DNA from: Xenorhabdus japonica
Lineage (GTDB): Bacteria; Pseudomonadota; Gammaproteobacteria; Enterobacterales; Enterobacteriaceae
Length of the DNA: 64,000 nucleotides
NCBI RefSeq assembly: GCF_900115195.1
Contig: NZ_FOVO01000010.1
Location: forward strand, 26,634 to 90,633
Reading direction: 5' to 3'
Shown here one piece after another: positions 10,108 through 19,782 of this stretch. The translations under genes were made by a program, and so were the position numbers. Under the pieces are notes generated by a model. The model did not search any database. It worked only from the letters and a program-made list of their open reading frames with translations, and was not told where the DNA came from. Position 1 is the stretch's first letter. Every line of letters begins with the position of its first letter.

Positions 10108-10629
10108 TTATTTTTCCTCTTTTTTATCCTTGTCACCTTTAAAACTATCGATTAAATCATCCGTCTTTTTATCAGCTTCAGCTTTTATATCTTCCGTCTT
10201 TGACTTCATGGCATCTGAAAACTGATCGATCTTGTCACTAGCCTGATGCTGTATATCATCCGCTTTTGATTTCATAGTATCCATCACATCACTCGCTGTT
10301 TTGGTCGCCTGATTCTGCACATCAGCTACCTTGGATTTCATTTGCTCAGCAATATCACTAGCTGCATGGGTGATTTGATTTTGCATTTCCTTGGATTTAT
10401 CAATCGCACTATGGCCTTCACGCAAAACGTTTTCCTTTATCTCCTGTGATTTTTCTTTTGTATTATCAGTGATATCCTTGACTTTTTTTTCAGCGTCAGT
10501 TTTCATTTGCGCTGCGTTTTCTTTGACTTGCTGTACCGTATCTTCTGCTTTTTTGGATGCATCATCACAACCAGCAATCAGTGCCACGATACCTGCCAAG
10601 ATCAGAGAACCAAGAATCTTTTTCTTCAT
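10108..10629 (-). CDS. Repeat-rich coiled-coil lipoprotein, unknown function
   Basis: 173 residues with a lipoprotein signal ending ALIAGC (lipid-bearing Cys21), followed by Asp-Asp, which in enterobacteria favours inner-membrane retention. The mature part is almost entirely charged amphipathic helix. Residues ~82-155 contain three tandem ~22-residue repeats of the type Q-x-Q-(A/I)-x(8-9)-D-x-M-K-S-K-x-x-D-(V/I), ending MKSKVADV, MKSKADDI and MKSKTEDI. The pattern resembles LEA-like or apolipoprotein-like helices found in envelope-stress lipoproteins. SD sequence AAGGGG precedes the ATG at 10629. Transcribed toward the bet operon; no recognised family assignment. Confidence 0.7.
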   Translation of the reverse strand: MKKKILGSLILAGIVALIAGCDDASKKAEDTVQQVKENAAQMKTDAEKKVKDITDNTKEKSQEIKENVLREGHSAIDKSKEMQNQITHAASDIAEQMKSKVADVQNQATKTASDVMDTMKSKADDIQHQASDKIDQFSDAMKSKTEDIKAEADKKTDDLIDSFKGDKDKKEEK

Positions 10630-10797
10630 TGACTAACCCCTTGTACTTATGGAATTTGAACTTAAAGAGCTTGCACCTATGGAAATGAAAATCTCAACGT
10701 CAACATAGTTAGCAATTGTTCAGGTTTAACAAAATTAAAATAATTTCAATGAGTTACCATTAAAACATCTGTATAAATAGCGGCTCCATCAAAAAAT

Positions 10798-10816
10798 AAA
10801 AATAATTCTCATTTTT
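10798..10816. promoter_or_regulatory. Possible Fur box upstream of the TonB receptor
   Basis: AATAATTCTCATTTTT, with the flanking A run, resembles the Fur 19-mer consensus with several mismatches. It lies ~75 bases before the receptor start. A clearer Fur box precedes the sigma gene downstream, supporting iron control of the pair. Confidence 0.5.
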
Positions 10817-10889
10817 ATTTGTCCACTTTGATTTCTCAAGTGACTTATTACATTAAATAATATTTACTTGATCATATTTCAGGGAATTT

Positions 10890-13199
10890 ATGAAAAATAA
10901 TAGTCAAAAATTAGAAAAACGCCCAATCGCTACCATGATTCAGAAAATTTTAAGCGGCGCACTCTCAGGAACATTCGTATTAGGGGCGGCTTTCGCCAGC
11001 CCTGTTTATGCTACTGAAAATTCTACAGAGCAAAAAACGGAAAAGAAAAATGAGGTGATGAAATTACCTACACTTTCTGTCGTTGAGAGTTTACACAATA
11101 GCACCAGCGCGGGAAGTTCAGTACTCAAAAAAGCGGATATTGATCGGACTCAGGCAGATAACATTGCTCAATTACTCGACCAACTTCCCGGTGTTTCGAT
11201 GTCAGGTTCTCCGCGTTCCGGTGGGCAAACCCTGAATATTTGGGGAATGGGAGACCAAGAAGATATCAAAATCACGTTGGACGATGCACCAAAAGGATTC
11301 GAGAAGTACCGTCAGGGTTCTGTCTTTATTGAACCTGAATTAATCAAACGTGTAGACGTTGATAAAGGACCACACAATTTGCTCAATGGTAACGGTGGAT
11401 TTGGCGGTTCTGTCAAAGTTGTGACAAAAGATGCTGGCGATTTGTTGCGCCCAGATGAGGACTGGGGCGGCTTTGTCAAACAAAGTTATCACACCAATGA
11501 CAGGCAGTGGATTAATAGTGGCGCAATATACGGCAGAGATCCCAACGGTTTTGTTGATGGCTTACTCTATGTCAGTAAGCGCGACGGGCACAATATTAAA
11601 CGCCCTGATGGCACCCGTTTTGAGTACTCTCAAAACAACCAAACATCCTATTTATTGAAAACCAATATCTATCCCAGTGACACACATACTATCAGTTTAT
11701 CTGCCATGCGCTCTGAATCAGATGGCTGGCAGCCTTGGGCGGCTAAACGGGATAAAATGAATTTACCTTCCGCCTACGACATAAAAGAATATGGTTGGGA
11801 TGGTGCCTGGAAAAGAAAACTGGTTTTTCGTGATCAAGTCGATCAGAACTACACTGCCAAATGGAATATCGCGCCGGAAGATAACCCACTGCTAAATCTG
11901 ACGATGACTTATGCCTATTCAAAAACCAAGCAAAGCGATCGCCGCCAGGAAAATGCGTCAATCTATCTCAGTGGGGTAATGGGGAATAAAAGCTGGGTTG
12001 ATTACACCGATAATCTGGCTGATATCAACAATAAAAGCGCATTTTCAACAAGTATAATCGAGCATGAATTACTGGTAGGAACCCGTTGGCATAAAAACGA
12101 ACGCAATGTACTAATGTTCGATAAAAGCAAAATAAAGAATAAAAACTATAACTACGGTTATTATCAACCAGGCTATATGCCTGCTGGAGATCAACTAACT
12201 TACAGCTTATATATTCAAGACTCTCTGAAAATAGGCAGCGTGACCATAACGCCGGGTGTTCGCTATGACCATGTCAAAAATATGGGTAGAGAAAATGATG
12301 CATCCACATATAACGATAAATCACCAGAAGTAAATCATGACTATAGCAGTGTAACCTATACTGGTTGGTCACCTCATTTAGGCATTATGTGGCAAGCAAA
12401 TAAAAACCTTTCATTGTTTGCAGATATCAGCCGTACATGGCGTGCACCAATAGTTGATGAACAATATGAGGTACAAGGGCTAGGCAGCCTCAAAGGCTCC
12501 AGCCGTAATCTTAATGTTGAAAGAATGACCGGAGTACGCCTCGGCGCAATTCTCGATTTCAATAATGTGATGCTTGAAGATGATAGTCTGCAAATTCGTA
12601 CCACTTTATTCCGTAACCGTGGTAAGGATGAGATCTTTAAAAAACGTGGAGTTTATTGTAAAGCCCAAGCCGATGGTTTAGTGCCATACAATGAATGTGA
12701 AAAACCACAGGCAAACTATCGCAACCTCCCGGGATATACTATCAAGGGGCTGGAGATAGAAACCTTCTACGACAGCCGCACACTCTTCGGAAAATTGTCT
12801 TTCTCTACTCTGCGTGGTCAGCGTGATACTCCTATGAATGATCCATGGACAGGGCATAAAACTTGGATTGCGGAAATACCACCAACTTCTGCACATGCCA
12901 TGTTAGGTTTCAAAATTCCACAGTGGCAATTGGCTATGGGCTGGAAAGGCGACTTTATCCGTAAGCAAGACCGTTCACCTGTAGATGGTGCTCTAGAAGC
13001 AGATTCTTGGCAATTACCAGCAAGCAAGGGATATTCCCTACATGGCCTGTTTGCAAGCTGGCGTCCTTCTTTTATCAAAGGCTTTGAAGCACGGATCACC
13101 ATCGATAACCTGTTCAACCGTGATTACTATCCGTACTTGGGAGAAGCGGTTTCAGGAATTGGCCGTAATTACAAGTTCAGTATTTCACAACAGTTCTAA
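10890..13199 (+). CDS. TonB-dependent outer-membrane receptor, haem/haemoprotein type
   Basis: 769 residues with a long signal sequence (cut near ASPVYA, residue ~42). It has a TonB-box-like segment (PTLSVVES), a plug domain (QLLDQLPGVSM...) and a C-terminal 22-strand barrel ending in Phe (SISQQF). The barrel contains WRAP, the position of the FRAP motif of haem receptors, and the plug resembles HasR/haemoglobin receptors. It most likely imports haem, powered by TonB. SD AGGGA precedes the ATG at 10890. An ECF sigma factor follows after 137 bases, as in has-type haem systems, but no haemophore or anti-sigma gene is present. Confidence 0.8.
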   Translation: MKNNSQKLEKRPIATMIQKILSGALSGTFVLGAAFASPVYATENSTEQKTEKKNEVMKLPTLSVVESLHNSTSAGSSVLKKADIDRTQADNIAQLLDQLPGVSMSGSPRSGGQTLNIWGMGDQEDIKITLDDAPKGFEKYRQGSVFIEPELIKRVDVDKGPHNLLNGNGGFGGSVKVVTKDAGDLLRPDEDWGGFVKQSYHTNDRQWINSGAIYGRDPNGFVDGLLYVSKRDGHNIKRPDGTRFEYSQNNQTSYLLKTNIYPSDTHTISLSAMRSESDGWQPWAAKRDKMNLPSAYDIKEYGWDGAWKRKLVFRDQVDQNYTAKWNIAPEDNPLLNLTMTYAYSKTKQSDRRQENASIYLSGVMGNKSWVDYTDNLADINNKSAFSTSIIEHELLVGTRWHKNERNVLMFDKSKIKNKNYNYGYYQPGYMPAGDQLTYSLYIQDSLKIGSVTITPGVRYDHVKNMGRENDASTYNDKSPEVNHDYSSVTYTGWSPHLGIMWQANKNLSLFADISRTWRAPIVDEQYEVQGLGSLKGSSRNLNVERMTGVRLGAILDFNNVMLEDDSLQIRTTLFRNRGKDEIFKKRGVYCKAQADGLVPYNECEKPQANYRNLPGYTIKGLEIETFYDSRTLFGKLSFSTLRGQRDTPMNDPWTGHKTWIAEIPPTSAHAMLGFKIPQWQLAMGWKGDFIRKQDRSPVDGALEADSWQLPASKGYSLHGLFASWRPSFIKGFEARITIDNLFNRDYYPYLGEAVSGIGRNYKFSISQQF

Positions 13200-13288
13200 C
13201 TGACATTTAGCCACACAATACCTAACCCCCTTAAAAATTAAGGGAGTTAGGTTTAGAATGCTGCGTTGACTTCTCCCGAACAAATACA

Positions 13289-13307
13289 AATAATAATCAT
13301 TATCATA
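13289..13307. promoter_or_regulatory. Fur box upstream of the ECF sigma gene
   Basis: AATAATAATCATTATCATA overlaps the Fur consensus core GATAATCATTATC at 12 of 13 positions. It lies 30-48 bases before the predicted sigma start, so iron-loaded Fur would repress the gene. Confidence 0.75.
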
Positions 13308-13336
13308 TTTATCCTATCCTATCAGGCAATATCATC

Positions 13337-13771
13337 ATGGCGGTGCAAAAAAGTACTTGTCCAAATCATGCCGAAGATCTCTCCCATGAGATTTTTATTA
13401 AATTGATGCAATCTTCGGATCTTGAGAATATCCGCCAGCCAAGAGCATTTTTAATGACGATAGCCCGTAGAACCCTTGCCAATTACTGGCGCAGGAAAAA
13501 ACTAGAAGATAATTATCTGGAATATATTAGGGTAATGCCTACAATTTCATCACATTCTTCTGAAAATCAACTCGTACTGTTAGAACAGTTAGAAAAGATA
13601 GATAAAACTCTGGATGAACTTCCGACAAAAGTTCGACAGGCATTCCTACTTACTCAACTACAAGGCCTACGTTACAAAGAAGTTGCAGAAGATTTAGGCA
13701 TCTCAACAAGTTCAGTGAAACATTACTTAAATCAAGTCCACAGAAAATGCCATCCTTTCGACATGCCTTGA
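13337..13771 (+). CDS. Iron-responsive ECF sigma factor (FecI/HasI-like), short N-terminus
   Basis: 144 residues. Region 2 begins at CPNHAEDLSHEIFIKLM and includes the RQPRAFLMTIARRTLANYWRRK segment (regions 2.3-2.4). Region 4 (LPTKVRQAFLLTQLQGLRYKEVAEDLGISTSSVKHYL) is complete. FecI-type factors are ~170 residues, so about 20-25 residues of region 2.1 are absent. The frame is open upstream but reads through the Fur box, so upstream starts are unlikely. Either the gene is 5'-truncated or this is a shortened variant. No FecR-like anti-sigma gene follows; a terminator does. Confidence 0.75.
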   Translation: MAVQKSTCPNHAEDLSHEIFIKLMQSSDLENIRQPRAFLMTIARRTLANYWRRKKLEDNYLEYIRVMPTISSHSSENQLVLLEQLEKIDKTLDELPTKVRQAFLLTQLQGLRYKEVAEDLGISTSSVKHYLNQVHRKCHPFDMP

Positions 13772-13835
13772 ATAAAATGTTTAGAGCTGAATATCTTGAG
13801 CAAAATGCCTTGAACAAGCATCTCTGAATAGGCAA

Positions 13836-13876
13836 CAAAAACCCGCTATTTATTCTGGCAGCGGGTTACTTTTTCT
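13836..13876. terminator. Bidirectional terminator between sigma gene and nqrM
   Basis: AACCCGCT (13840-13847) pairs with AGCGGGTT (13860-13867). The A run on the left gives a T run on the minus strand, so it is well placed to end the nqr operon. On the plus strand ACTTTTTC follows, so it also serves the sigma gene. Confidence 0.8.
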
Positions 13877-13923
13877 AATTGCACATGTATTGGATGACAA
13901 ATATGTTGGGCTGCAAAACAACA

Positions 13924-14148
13924 TTACAGAATACGATTCTTTTCCAACTGTGCTTGACGGGTAGCTTCCCTTACCATACGTTTTTTGCGCGCATCACAGG
14001 GTTCAGGACAATCGCAAACTTTTTCTACGCCGATGCTTCCCAAGCCACCACAGCTTCCTTGAATACTCTTACGCTTAAAAATATAGCCCAGCGCCATTCC
14101 TGCAAATGCCAACAGAAAAAAGATAAAAGCAGCAATAAAGACTTCCAT
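13924..14148 (-). CDS. nqrM: NqrM, Na+-NQR maturation protein
   Basis: A 74-residue membrane-anchored protein needed to insert iron into Na+-NQR. One N-terminal transmembrane helix (EVFIAAFIFFLLAFAGMAL) is followed by four conserved cysteines at 33, 45, 47 and 51 in CGGLG...VCDCPEPC, the family signature. I chose the ATG at 14148, preceded by a purine-rich AAAAAGG, rather than the longer frame from 14235, whose extra 29 residues overlap apbE and lack family support. Last gene of the nqr operon. Confidence 0.9.
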   Translation of the reverse strand: MEVFIAAFIFFLLAFAGMALGYIFKRKSIQGSCGGLGSIGVEKVCDCPEPCDARKKRMVREATRQAQLEKNRIL

Positions 14149-14164
14149 AACCTTTTTCCCCTCT

Positions 14165-15193
14165 CTATTTCTTCTGTAAGTATGCCTTAAAAGCCGTACT
14201 ATAATGTTCTTCAAAACCTTCTTTGGTTTTGACAATCATAAAGACCGGGATATTCAGCTTTTCAGCCACTTCCATTCCTTTCTCTGGCCCTAAGACATCT
14301 AAGCCTGTGGAAAAACCATCTGCACTCATGCAAGTCGGTGCTATCACAGTAATTGAAACCAAATTATGTGTTATCGGCCTGCTGGTTTTAGGGTTAATGG
14401 TGTGAGAGTAACGCACGCCATTCTGTTCAAAATAGTTTCGATAATCACCCGATGTTGCCACAGACATATTGCCCGGCTCAATGATCTCCTGAGCGCTCTG
14501 TGCCATGCCACCATCCGATGGTTTTTCTATCGCTATCCGCCATGGATTGCCTTTGCCATTGTTGCCCAATGTGCGCACTTCACCGCCAATATCAACCATG
14601 TAGTTTTTAATGTTCTGAGATTCCAGATATTCAGCTACCGCATCAACACCATAACCTTTAGCAATGGAAGAGAGATCGACATACAGTTCAGGGATGGATT
14701 TAATCAGATTATTACCTTCAACAGACAAGTGATTAATGCCTGTCCACGCTCGGCGAGTCGCTAGCTCCTCATCCGTCGGTGCTTTAGTAATTCGCCCTTC
14801 CGGCCCAAATCCCCACAGATTCACCAATGGGCCAACAGTGACATCCAGTGCACCTTCTGTCAGCTTATTGATTCGAATAGCTTCTTTGACAACTTTCGCT
14901 GTGGCGGCAGATACTGGAAACGGTTTATTCACTTCACTGCTTTGATTAAAACGACTTAATTCAGAATTTGGCCGATAAGTGGACATCTGATCGTTCACTT
15001 CTTCCAGCAACCGATCAATCTCTTTTTGCAGGTTTTCTGGGGCAGGTGCAGACGAGTCAGCAACATATTTAACGGAGTAATACGTTCCCATTGTTTGCCC
15101 ATTCAGGTTTTGCTGCTCTGGGCCGCCACACGCTGCCAGCAGCACAACCGAAAATAACAACACACTCCAGTGGATAATTTTTTTACTCAGCAT
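14165..15193 (-). CDS. apbE: FAD:protein FMN transferase (lipoprotein)
   Basis: ApbE attaches FMN to threonines of NqrB and NqrC. The 342 residues start with a lipoprotein signal (LLAAC, Cys22). The ApbE core is visible: TMGTYYSV near the N-terminus, the VDLSSIAKGYGVD segment and MVDIGGEVRTLG. The C-terminal T-S-x-D segment appears as CMSADGFSTGLDVLG. It sits between nqrF and nqrM on the same strand, exactly where its substrates are made. Confidence 0.95.
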   Translation of the reverse strand: MLSKKIIHWSVLLFSVVLLAACGGPEQQNLNGQTMGTYYSVKYVADSSAPAPENLQKEIDRLLEEVNDQMSTYRPNSELSRFNQSSEVNKPFPVSAATAKVVKEAIRINKLTEGALDVTVGPLVNLWGFGPEGRITKAPTDEELATRRAWTGINHLSVEGNNLIKSIPELYVDLSSIAKGYGVDAVAEYLESQNIKNYMVDIGGEVRTLGNNGKGNPWRIAIEKPSDGGMAQSAQEIIEPGNMSVATSGDYRNYFEQNGVRYSHTINPKTSRPITHNLVSITVIAPTCMSADGFSTGLDVLGPEKGMEVAEKLNIPVFMIVKTKEGFEEHYSTAFKAYLQKK

Positions 15194-15284
15194 AATTCAC
15201 TCTTTCTGACCCATTTTGGTTCTTTCTGAATCGTCAGCGCCCACAAAAGTGGGCGCTTATCATTAAATCAGAATGTTACAAACA

Positions 15285-16511
15285 TCAGCCGCCGAAGTCA
15301 TCCAGCATGATGTTTTCATCTTCTACACCGAGGTCTTTCAGCATCTTAATAACTGCGGCGTTCATGACCGGAGGCCCACACATATAGAATTCACAGTCTT
15401 CTGGTGCCGGATGATCTTTCAGGTAGTTTTCATACAGGACATTATGAATAAAGCCTGTATAACCATCCCAATTATCTTCCGGCAAAGCATCTGACAATGC
15501 CACATGCCATGTGAAGTTCTCATTTTCTGCCGCCAGCTGATCGAAATCTTCGGTATAGAACATTTCACGCTTAGAACGTGCACCATACCAGAAAGTGATC
15601 TTACGTTTGGAACTCAAACGCTTGAGCTGGTCGAAGATATGAGAACGCATTGGTGCCATACCTGCTCCACCACCGATGAAAACCATTTCTGCATCAGTAT
15701 CTTTCGCAAAGAACTCACCAAATGGGCCAGAAATCGTTACCTTATCACCCGCCTTCAGTGACCAAATGTATGAAGACATGATACCCGGAATAACATCTGG
15801 ATTTCTTGGTGGTGGCGTTGCAATACGCACATTCAGCATGATAATGCCATGTTCTTCTGGATAGTTCGCCATTGAATATGCACGAACCGTCGGCTCTTTC
15901 ACTTCAGAGACATAACGAAACAGATTGAATTTATCCCAATCTTCGCGGTATTCCTGTGGTACTTCATAATCCGCATAACGGGCAACGTGTGGAGGACATT
16001 CAATCTGAATGTAACCACCTGCCCGGAATGGCACCACTTCCCCATCAGGAATTTTCAGCTTCAATTCTTTAATGAAAGTTGCTTTGTTATCGTTGGAGAT
16101 AACTTCACACTCCCATTTCTTAACACCGAAGATCTCCTCTGGCAGCTCGATTTTCAGGTCTTGTTTAACATTAACCTGACATGCCAATCGGCAGCCTTCT
16201 TTTGCTTCACGCTTATTGATGTGGGAAAGTTCCGTTGGCAGGATATCACCACCGCCTTCACTGATTTTCACACGGCACTGACCACAAGAGCCGCCGCCGC
16301 CGCACGCAGAGGAAACGAAAATCCCTTGGTTGGAAAGCATATTCAACAATTTGTCACCAGCGGGAGCAGAGAAACTCTTGTCCTCATCGCCATTGACTTC
16401 AACTTTAATATCCCCGGTGTTCACTAACTTAGATTTTGCGAACAAAATCAATGCCGTCAGTACTAACACAATCAGGGTAAACATTACTACGCCTAAGATG
16501 ATTATATCCAT
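15285..16511 (-). CDS. nqrF: Na+-NQR subunit F, NADH-oxidising flavoprotein
   Basis: Subunit F takes hydride from NADH and passes electrons through FAD and a 2Fe-2S cluster. 408 residues: an N-terminal membrane helix, then a ferredoxin domain with cluster cysteines C70, C76, C79 ([10 protein letters not shown]) and C111. A ferredoxin-reductase module follows with the FAD-binding RAYSMANYP and an NADH-binding C-terminal half ([20 protein letters not shown]). It ends at the usual DDFGG. Lies 15 bases after nqrE. Confidence 0.97.
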   Translation of the reverse strand: MDIIILGVVMFTLIVLVLTALILFAKSKLVNTGDIKVEVNGDEDKSFSAPAGDKLLNMLSNQGIFVSSACGGGGSCGQCRVKISEGGGDILPTELSHINKREAKEGCRLACQVNVKQDLKIELPEEIFGVKKWECEVISNDNKATFIKELKLKIPDGEVVPFRAGGYIQIECPPHVARYADYEVPQEYREDWDKFNLFRYVSEVKEPTVRAYSMANYPEEHGIIMLNVRIATPPPRNPDVIPGIMSSYIWSLKAGDKVTISGPFGEFFAKDTDAEMVFIGGGAGMAPMRSHIFDQLKRLSSKRKITFWYGARSKREMFYTEDFDQLAAENENFTWHVALSDALPEDNWDGYTGFIHNVLYENYLKDHPAPEDCEFYMCGPPVMNAAVIKMLKDLGVEDENIMLDDFGG

Positions 16512-16526
16512 GAATTCTTCTCGCCT

Positions 16527-17123
16527 TTAGAGCTGCACACCGGAGAAGGACATAAAGCCCAATGCCATCAAACCGGTGGTGACAAAGGTGATTCCCAATC
16601 CTTTCAGACCTGCCGGAACATCCGCATATTTCATTTTTTCACGGATCGCAGCCATCAGAACAATCGCCAGCATCCAACCCATGCCTGAGCCGAAACCGTA
16701 TACGATGGACTCTCCGAAGTTATAGTCACGCTGTGCCATGAATGAAACGCCACCGAAAATTGCACAGTTCACTGTAATCAACGGCAGGAAAATACCCAAC
16801 GCGTTGTAAAGTGCCGGAACATAACGGTCTAAGATCATTTCCAGGATCTGTACCAGTGCAGCAATTACCCCGATAAAGGTAATGAAGTTCAGGAAGCTCA
16901 AATCCACCCCATCCATCAAAGCCCCATCACGGAGTACCAGATTGTAGACAAGGTTATTGGCAGGAACGGAAATTCCCAATACAACAGTTACAGCTACACC
17001 CAGGCCAAAAGCCGTTTTAACGTTCTTTGATACCGCCAAAAACGTACACATACCGAGGAAGAAAGATAGCGCCATATTCTCGATAAAGACTGCGCGGACG
17101 AACAAACTAATATAGTGTTCCAT
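16527..17123 (-). CDS. nqrE: Na+-NQR subunit E
   Basis: A six-helix membrane subunit of 198 residues. The conserved cysteines appear in LGMCTFL and TVNCAIFG, which with the equivalent pair in NqrD hold the intramembrane iron centre. Full length. Separated from nqrD by 8 bases, so co-transcribed. Confidence 0.97.
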   Translation of the reverse strand: MEHYISLFVRAVFIENMALSFFLGMCTFLAVSKNVKTAFGLGVAVTVVLGISVPANNLVYNLVLRDGALMDGVDLSFLNFITFIGVIAALVQILEMILDRYVPALYNALGIFLPLITVNCAIFGGVSFMAQRDYNFGESIVYGFGSGMGWMLAIVLMAAIREKMKYADVPAGLKGLGITFVTTGLMALGFMSFSGVQL

Positions 17124-17131
17124 TTTGTTTG

Positions 17132-17761
17132 TTACTCCTTCTCAACCTGCGCAGGTTTCAGAGTCCGCAGACCCCAAATCAGCATACCAATAATGAAGAA
17201 TGCACTCGGTGCCAGAAGGAACAAGCCATTTGGTTGATACCAACCACCATTTTTGACAGATTCCAGCACCGTAATACCGAACAATTTCCCTGAACCAAAC
17301 AGTTCACGTAAGAAACCAACCAGCAGCAGAATGACGCCATAACCCAAACCATTACCAATACCATCCATGAAACTTTCAACTGGTGGTGCTTTCATGGCGT
17401 AGGCTTCAGCACGTCCCATTACAATACAGTTCGTGATGATAAGACCAACAAACACCGATAGTTGTTTGGAAATTTCATAGGCATAAGCCTGCAAAATCTG
17501 GTCTACCACGATAACGAGCGATGCAATGATCGCCATTTGCACAATGATTCGCACACTGCCTGGAATGTAGTTACGAATCAATGAAATGAAAAAGCTAGAA
17601 AATGCTGTCACTAATGTCACAGCAATAGTCATAACCAACGCAGTTTCCAGTTTGGTGGTCACAGCCAGTGCCGAACACACCCCCAGAACCTGCAATGCAA
17701 TTGGGTTATTATCAAACAGCGGCCCAAGAAGGACGCGTTTTATCTCTTTACTATCAACCAT
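17132..17761 (-). CDS. nqrD: Na+-NQR subunit D
   Basis: A six-helix membrane subunit of 209 residues, related to NqrE in inverted topology. It carries the paired cysteines in LGVCSAL and ITNCIVMG that help ligate the iron centre between NqrD and NqrE. Its start overlaps the nqrC end by 8 bases, indicating translational coupling. Confidence 0.97.
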   Translation of the reverse strand: MVDSKEIKRVLLGPLFDNNPIALQVLGVCSALAVTTKLETALVMTIAVTLVTAFSSFFISLIRNYIPGSVRIIVQMAIIASLVIVVDQILQAYAYEISKQLSVFVGLIITNCIVMGRAEAYAMKAPPVESFMDGIGNGLGYGVILLLVGFLRELFGSGKLFGITVLESVKNGGWYQPNGLFLLAPSAFFIIGMLIWGLRTLKPAQVEKE

Positions 17762-18548
17762 CTTTCAAGGCTCCCTCGCGTACTTTTTTCAGGAATGGGC
17801 CAAAACCATTATCACCCAGCCAGAAATCAAACATATGCTGAACACCGTTAGAAGTCAGGGTCGCGCCGGATAGACCATCTACACCATAAGGGTTATCACC
17901 AGCACCACCACGAACAACTTTAATTGCTGGCTCGCCTTGTGGGTTATAGAGCTTTTTACCTACCCACTGCTTACGCCATTGTGGGTTATCAACTTCACCA
18001 CCCAAACCCGGTGTTTCACCCTGAGAGTAGTAAGTGATGCCATGAGAGGTTATGCCATCTATATCAATGGCAACGAAGGCATACATCATTGACCACAGGC
18101 CAGAACCGTACACTGGCAAAACCAGTTCAGTCGTTTTGCCTTGCTCATCCTTAACCAGATAAATTTCTGCCATATTGGCACGGCGGCGAATTTTCGCCAG
18201 ATCCTGCTCTGGTAATAAAGCGATACTGGTTTCGTCACTGCGCAGAGCATTATTCAGGTCGAAATCGCCGCTGCTTTTTTCCAATGTCGCTGTTTTCAAG
18301 TCAAGTAATTCAGGCTGAATACGGCTGCTATAGATTTCTTTGATTTCTGCAGCCGTCATGCCCGATTTTAACAAACCAGCCACTTCCAGAATATTACGCT
18401 GTTTATCCAGCAGTTTCTGTTCCTGCTGCTGTGCTTTCAAACCTACAGCTGACCCAGCAACCACAATTGAACATACAAGGCACAGCACAAAAACAACGAG
18501 AAATGTCCTGCCGATGCTGTCATTATTTTTTGGTTTATCATTAGCCAC
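17754..18548 (-). CDS. nqrC: Na+-NQR subunit C, FMN-carrying
   Basis: 264 residues: an N-terminal membrane helix ([20 protein letters not shown]) and a periplasmic FMN-binding domain. The flavinylation motif [10 protein letters not shown] near residue 227 holds the threonine to which ApbE attaches FMN. Overlaps nqrB by 8 bases and nqrD by 8 bases. Confidence 0.97.
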   Translation of the reverse strand: MANDKPKNNDSIGRTFLVVFVLCLVCSIVVAGSAVGLKAQQQEQKLLDKQRNILEVAGLLKSGMTAAEIKEIYSSRIQPELLDLKTATLEKSSGDFDLNNALRSDETSIALLPEQDLAKIRRRANMAEIYLVKDEQGKTTELVLPVYGSGLWSMMYAFVAIDIDGITSHGITYYSQGETPGLGGEVDNPQWRKQWVGKKLYNPQGEPAIKVVRGGAGDNPYGVDGLSGATLTSNGVQHMFDFWLGDNGFGPFLKKVREGALKDG

Positions 18549-19779
18549 GGGCTTTTCTCCGCTTAATATTGGCCTGTACGACCAGATAATCGAACAGTGG
18601 CGCGAACAGGTTAGCGAACAGAATCGCCAACATCATTCCTTCTGGATACGCTGGGTTTACGACTCTGATCAAAATACACATAACACCGATCAGAATACCG
18701 TATGCCCATTTACCTTTATCCGTAAACGCAGCGGATACAGGGTCAGTAGCCATAAAGATCATACCGAAAGCGAAGCCTCCCAGAACCATATGCCAGTACC
18801 AAGGCATAGCGAACATTGGGTTAGTGCTGGAGCCAATCACATTAAACAGGTAAGACATTGCAATCATACCGATCATTACACCAGCAACGATGTGCCATGA
18901 AGCGATACGAGCAAACAAAATTATGGCACCACCGATGAAAATCATCAGAGTGGATACTTCACCAATTGAACCGGGAATGTTACCAATGAAAGCGTCCATC
19001 CAAGTGATTGGCTGCCCGGAAATGGTATTCATCAAGCCATGGCTACCCGCAGTTGCCCATTGAGACAAAGGCGTTGCACCAGAGAAACCATCAGCTGCAG
19101 TCCAGACCAAATCGCCAGAAATCTGGGCTGGATAAGCAAAGAACAGGAACGCACGACCAGCCAAGGCTGGGTTAAGGAAGTTACGACCAGTACCACCAAA
19201 GATTTCTTTCGCAATCACTACGCCGAAAGTAATCCCCAAAGCAGCCTGCCACAATGGCAGGGTTGGAGGAACAATCAGTGCAAACAGAATGGAACTGACA
19301 AAGAAGCCTTCGTTGATTTCGTGTTTACGGATAATGGCAAACAAAACTTCCCAGAAACCACCAACGACAAAAACAACCGCATAAATTGGCAGGAAGTAGG
19401 TCGCTCCCAACAGCATTTTACTGCCCCACCCTGCATCTGGTGTCAATGACGCACCAAGATACTGAGCAAGTACATAATGCCAATCAGAAGACAGAACCTG
19501 CTGTAAGGCATCTCCATTATATAAATGAGTCAGGGCTGGTATTGCCTGATTCCCGACGTTATACATTCCCCAAAACATCGCAGGGAAAACGGATAGCCAC
19601 ACCAAGATCATCATGCGTTTGAGATCAATGGCATCACGAACATGGGCACGCCCTTTTGTTACTGTACCCGGCGTGTAGAAAACTGTGCTTACTGCCTCAT
19701 AGAGAGGATAATATTTTTCCAGTTTGCCGCCGGCCTCAAAGTGATGCTCTACTTTTTCAAATAAATTTTTCAGGCCCAT
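18541..19779 (-). CDS. nqrB: Na+-NQR subunit B, FMN-carrying membrane subunit
   Basis: A 412-residue polytopic subunit with about ten membrane helices that forms the main sodium channel and quinone site region. The covalent FMN threonine lies in [10 protein letters not shown] near residue 230. The cytoplasmic N-terminal arm ([20 protein letters not shown]) is present. Separated from nqrA by 3 bases. Confidence 0.97.
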   Translation of the reverse strand: MGLKNLFEKVEHHFEAGGKLEKYYPLYEAVSTVFYTPGTVTKGRAHVRDAIDLKRMMILVWLSVFPAMFWGMYNVGNQAIPALTHLYNGDALQQVLSSDWHYVLAQYLGASLTPDAGWGSKMLLGATYFLPIYAVVFVVGGFWEVLFAIIRKHEINEGFFVSSILFALIVPPTLPLWQAALGITFGVVIAKEIFGGTGRNFLNPALAGRAFLFFAYPAQISGDLVWTAADGFSGATPLSQWATAGSHGLMNTISGQPITWMDAFIGNIPGSIGEVSTLMIFIGGAIILFARIASWHIVAGVMIGMIAMSYLFNVIGSSTNPMFAMPWYWHMVLGGFAFGMIFMATDPVSAAFTDKGKWAYGILIGVMCILIRVVNPAYPEGMMLAILFANLFAPLFDYLVVQANIKRRKARG

Positions 19780-19782
19780 GAG

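Noticed and set aside
13260..13336. Upstream extension of the ECF sigma factor
   Set aside because: The open frame runs through the Fur box and has no start codon with an SD, so it is probably untranslated.
14148..14235. N-terminal extension of NqrM by 29 residues
   Set aside because: Overlaps apbE, is arginine-rich and unlike the family; the ATG at 14148 with its purine-rich leader fits better.
15987..16427. 146-codon plus-strand frame
   Set aside because: It is the antisense shadow of nqrF, whose motifs are complete.
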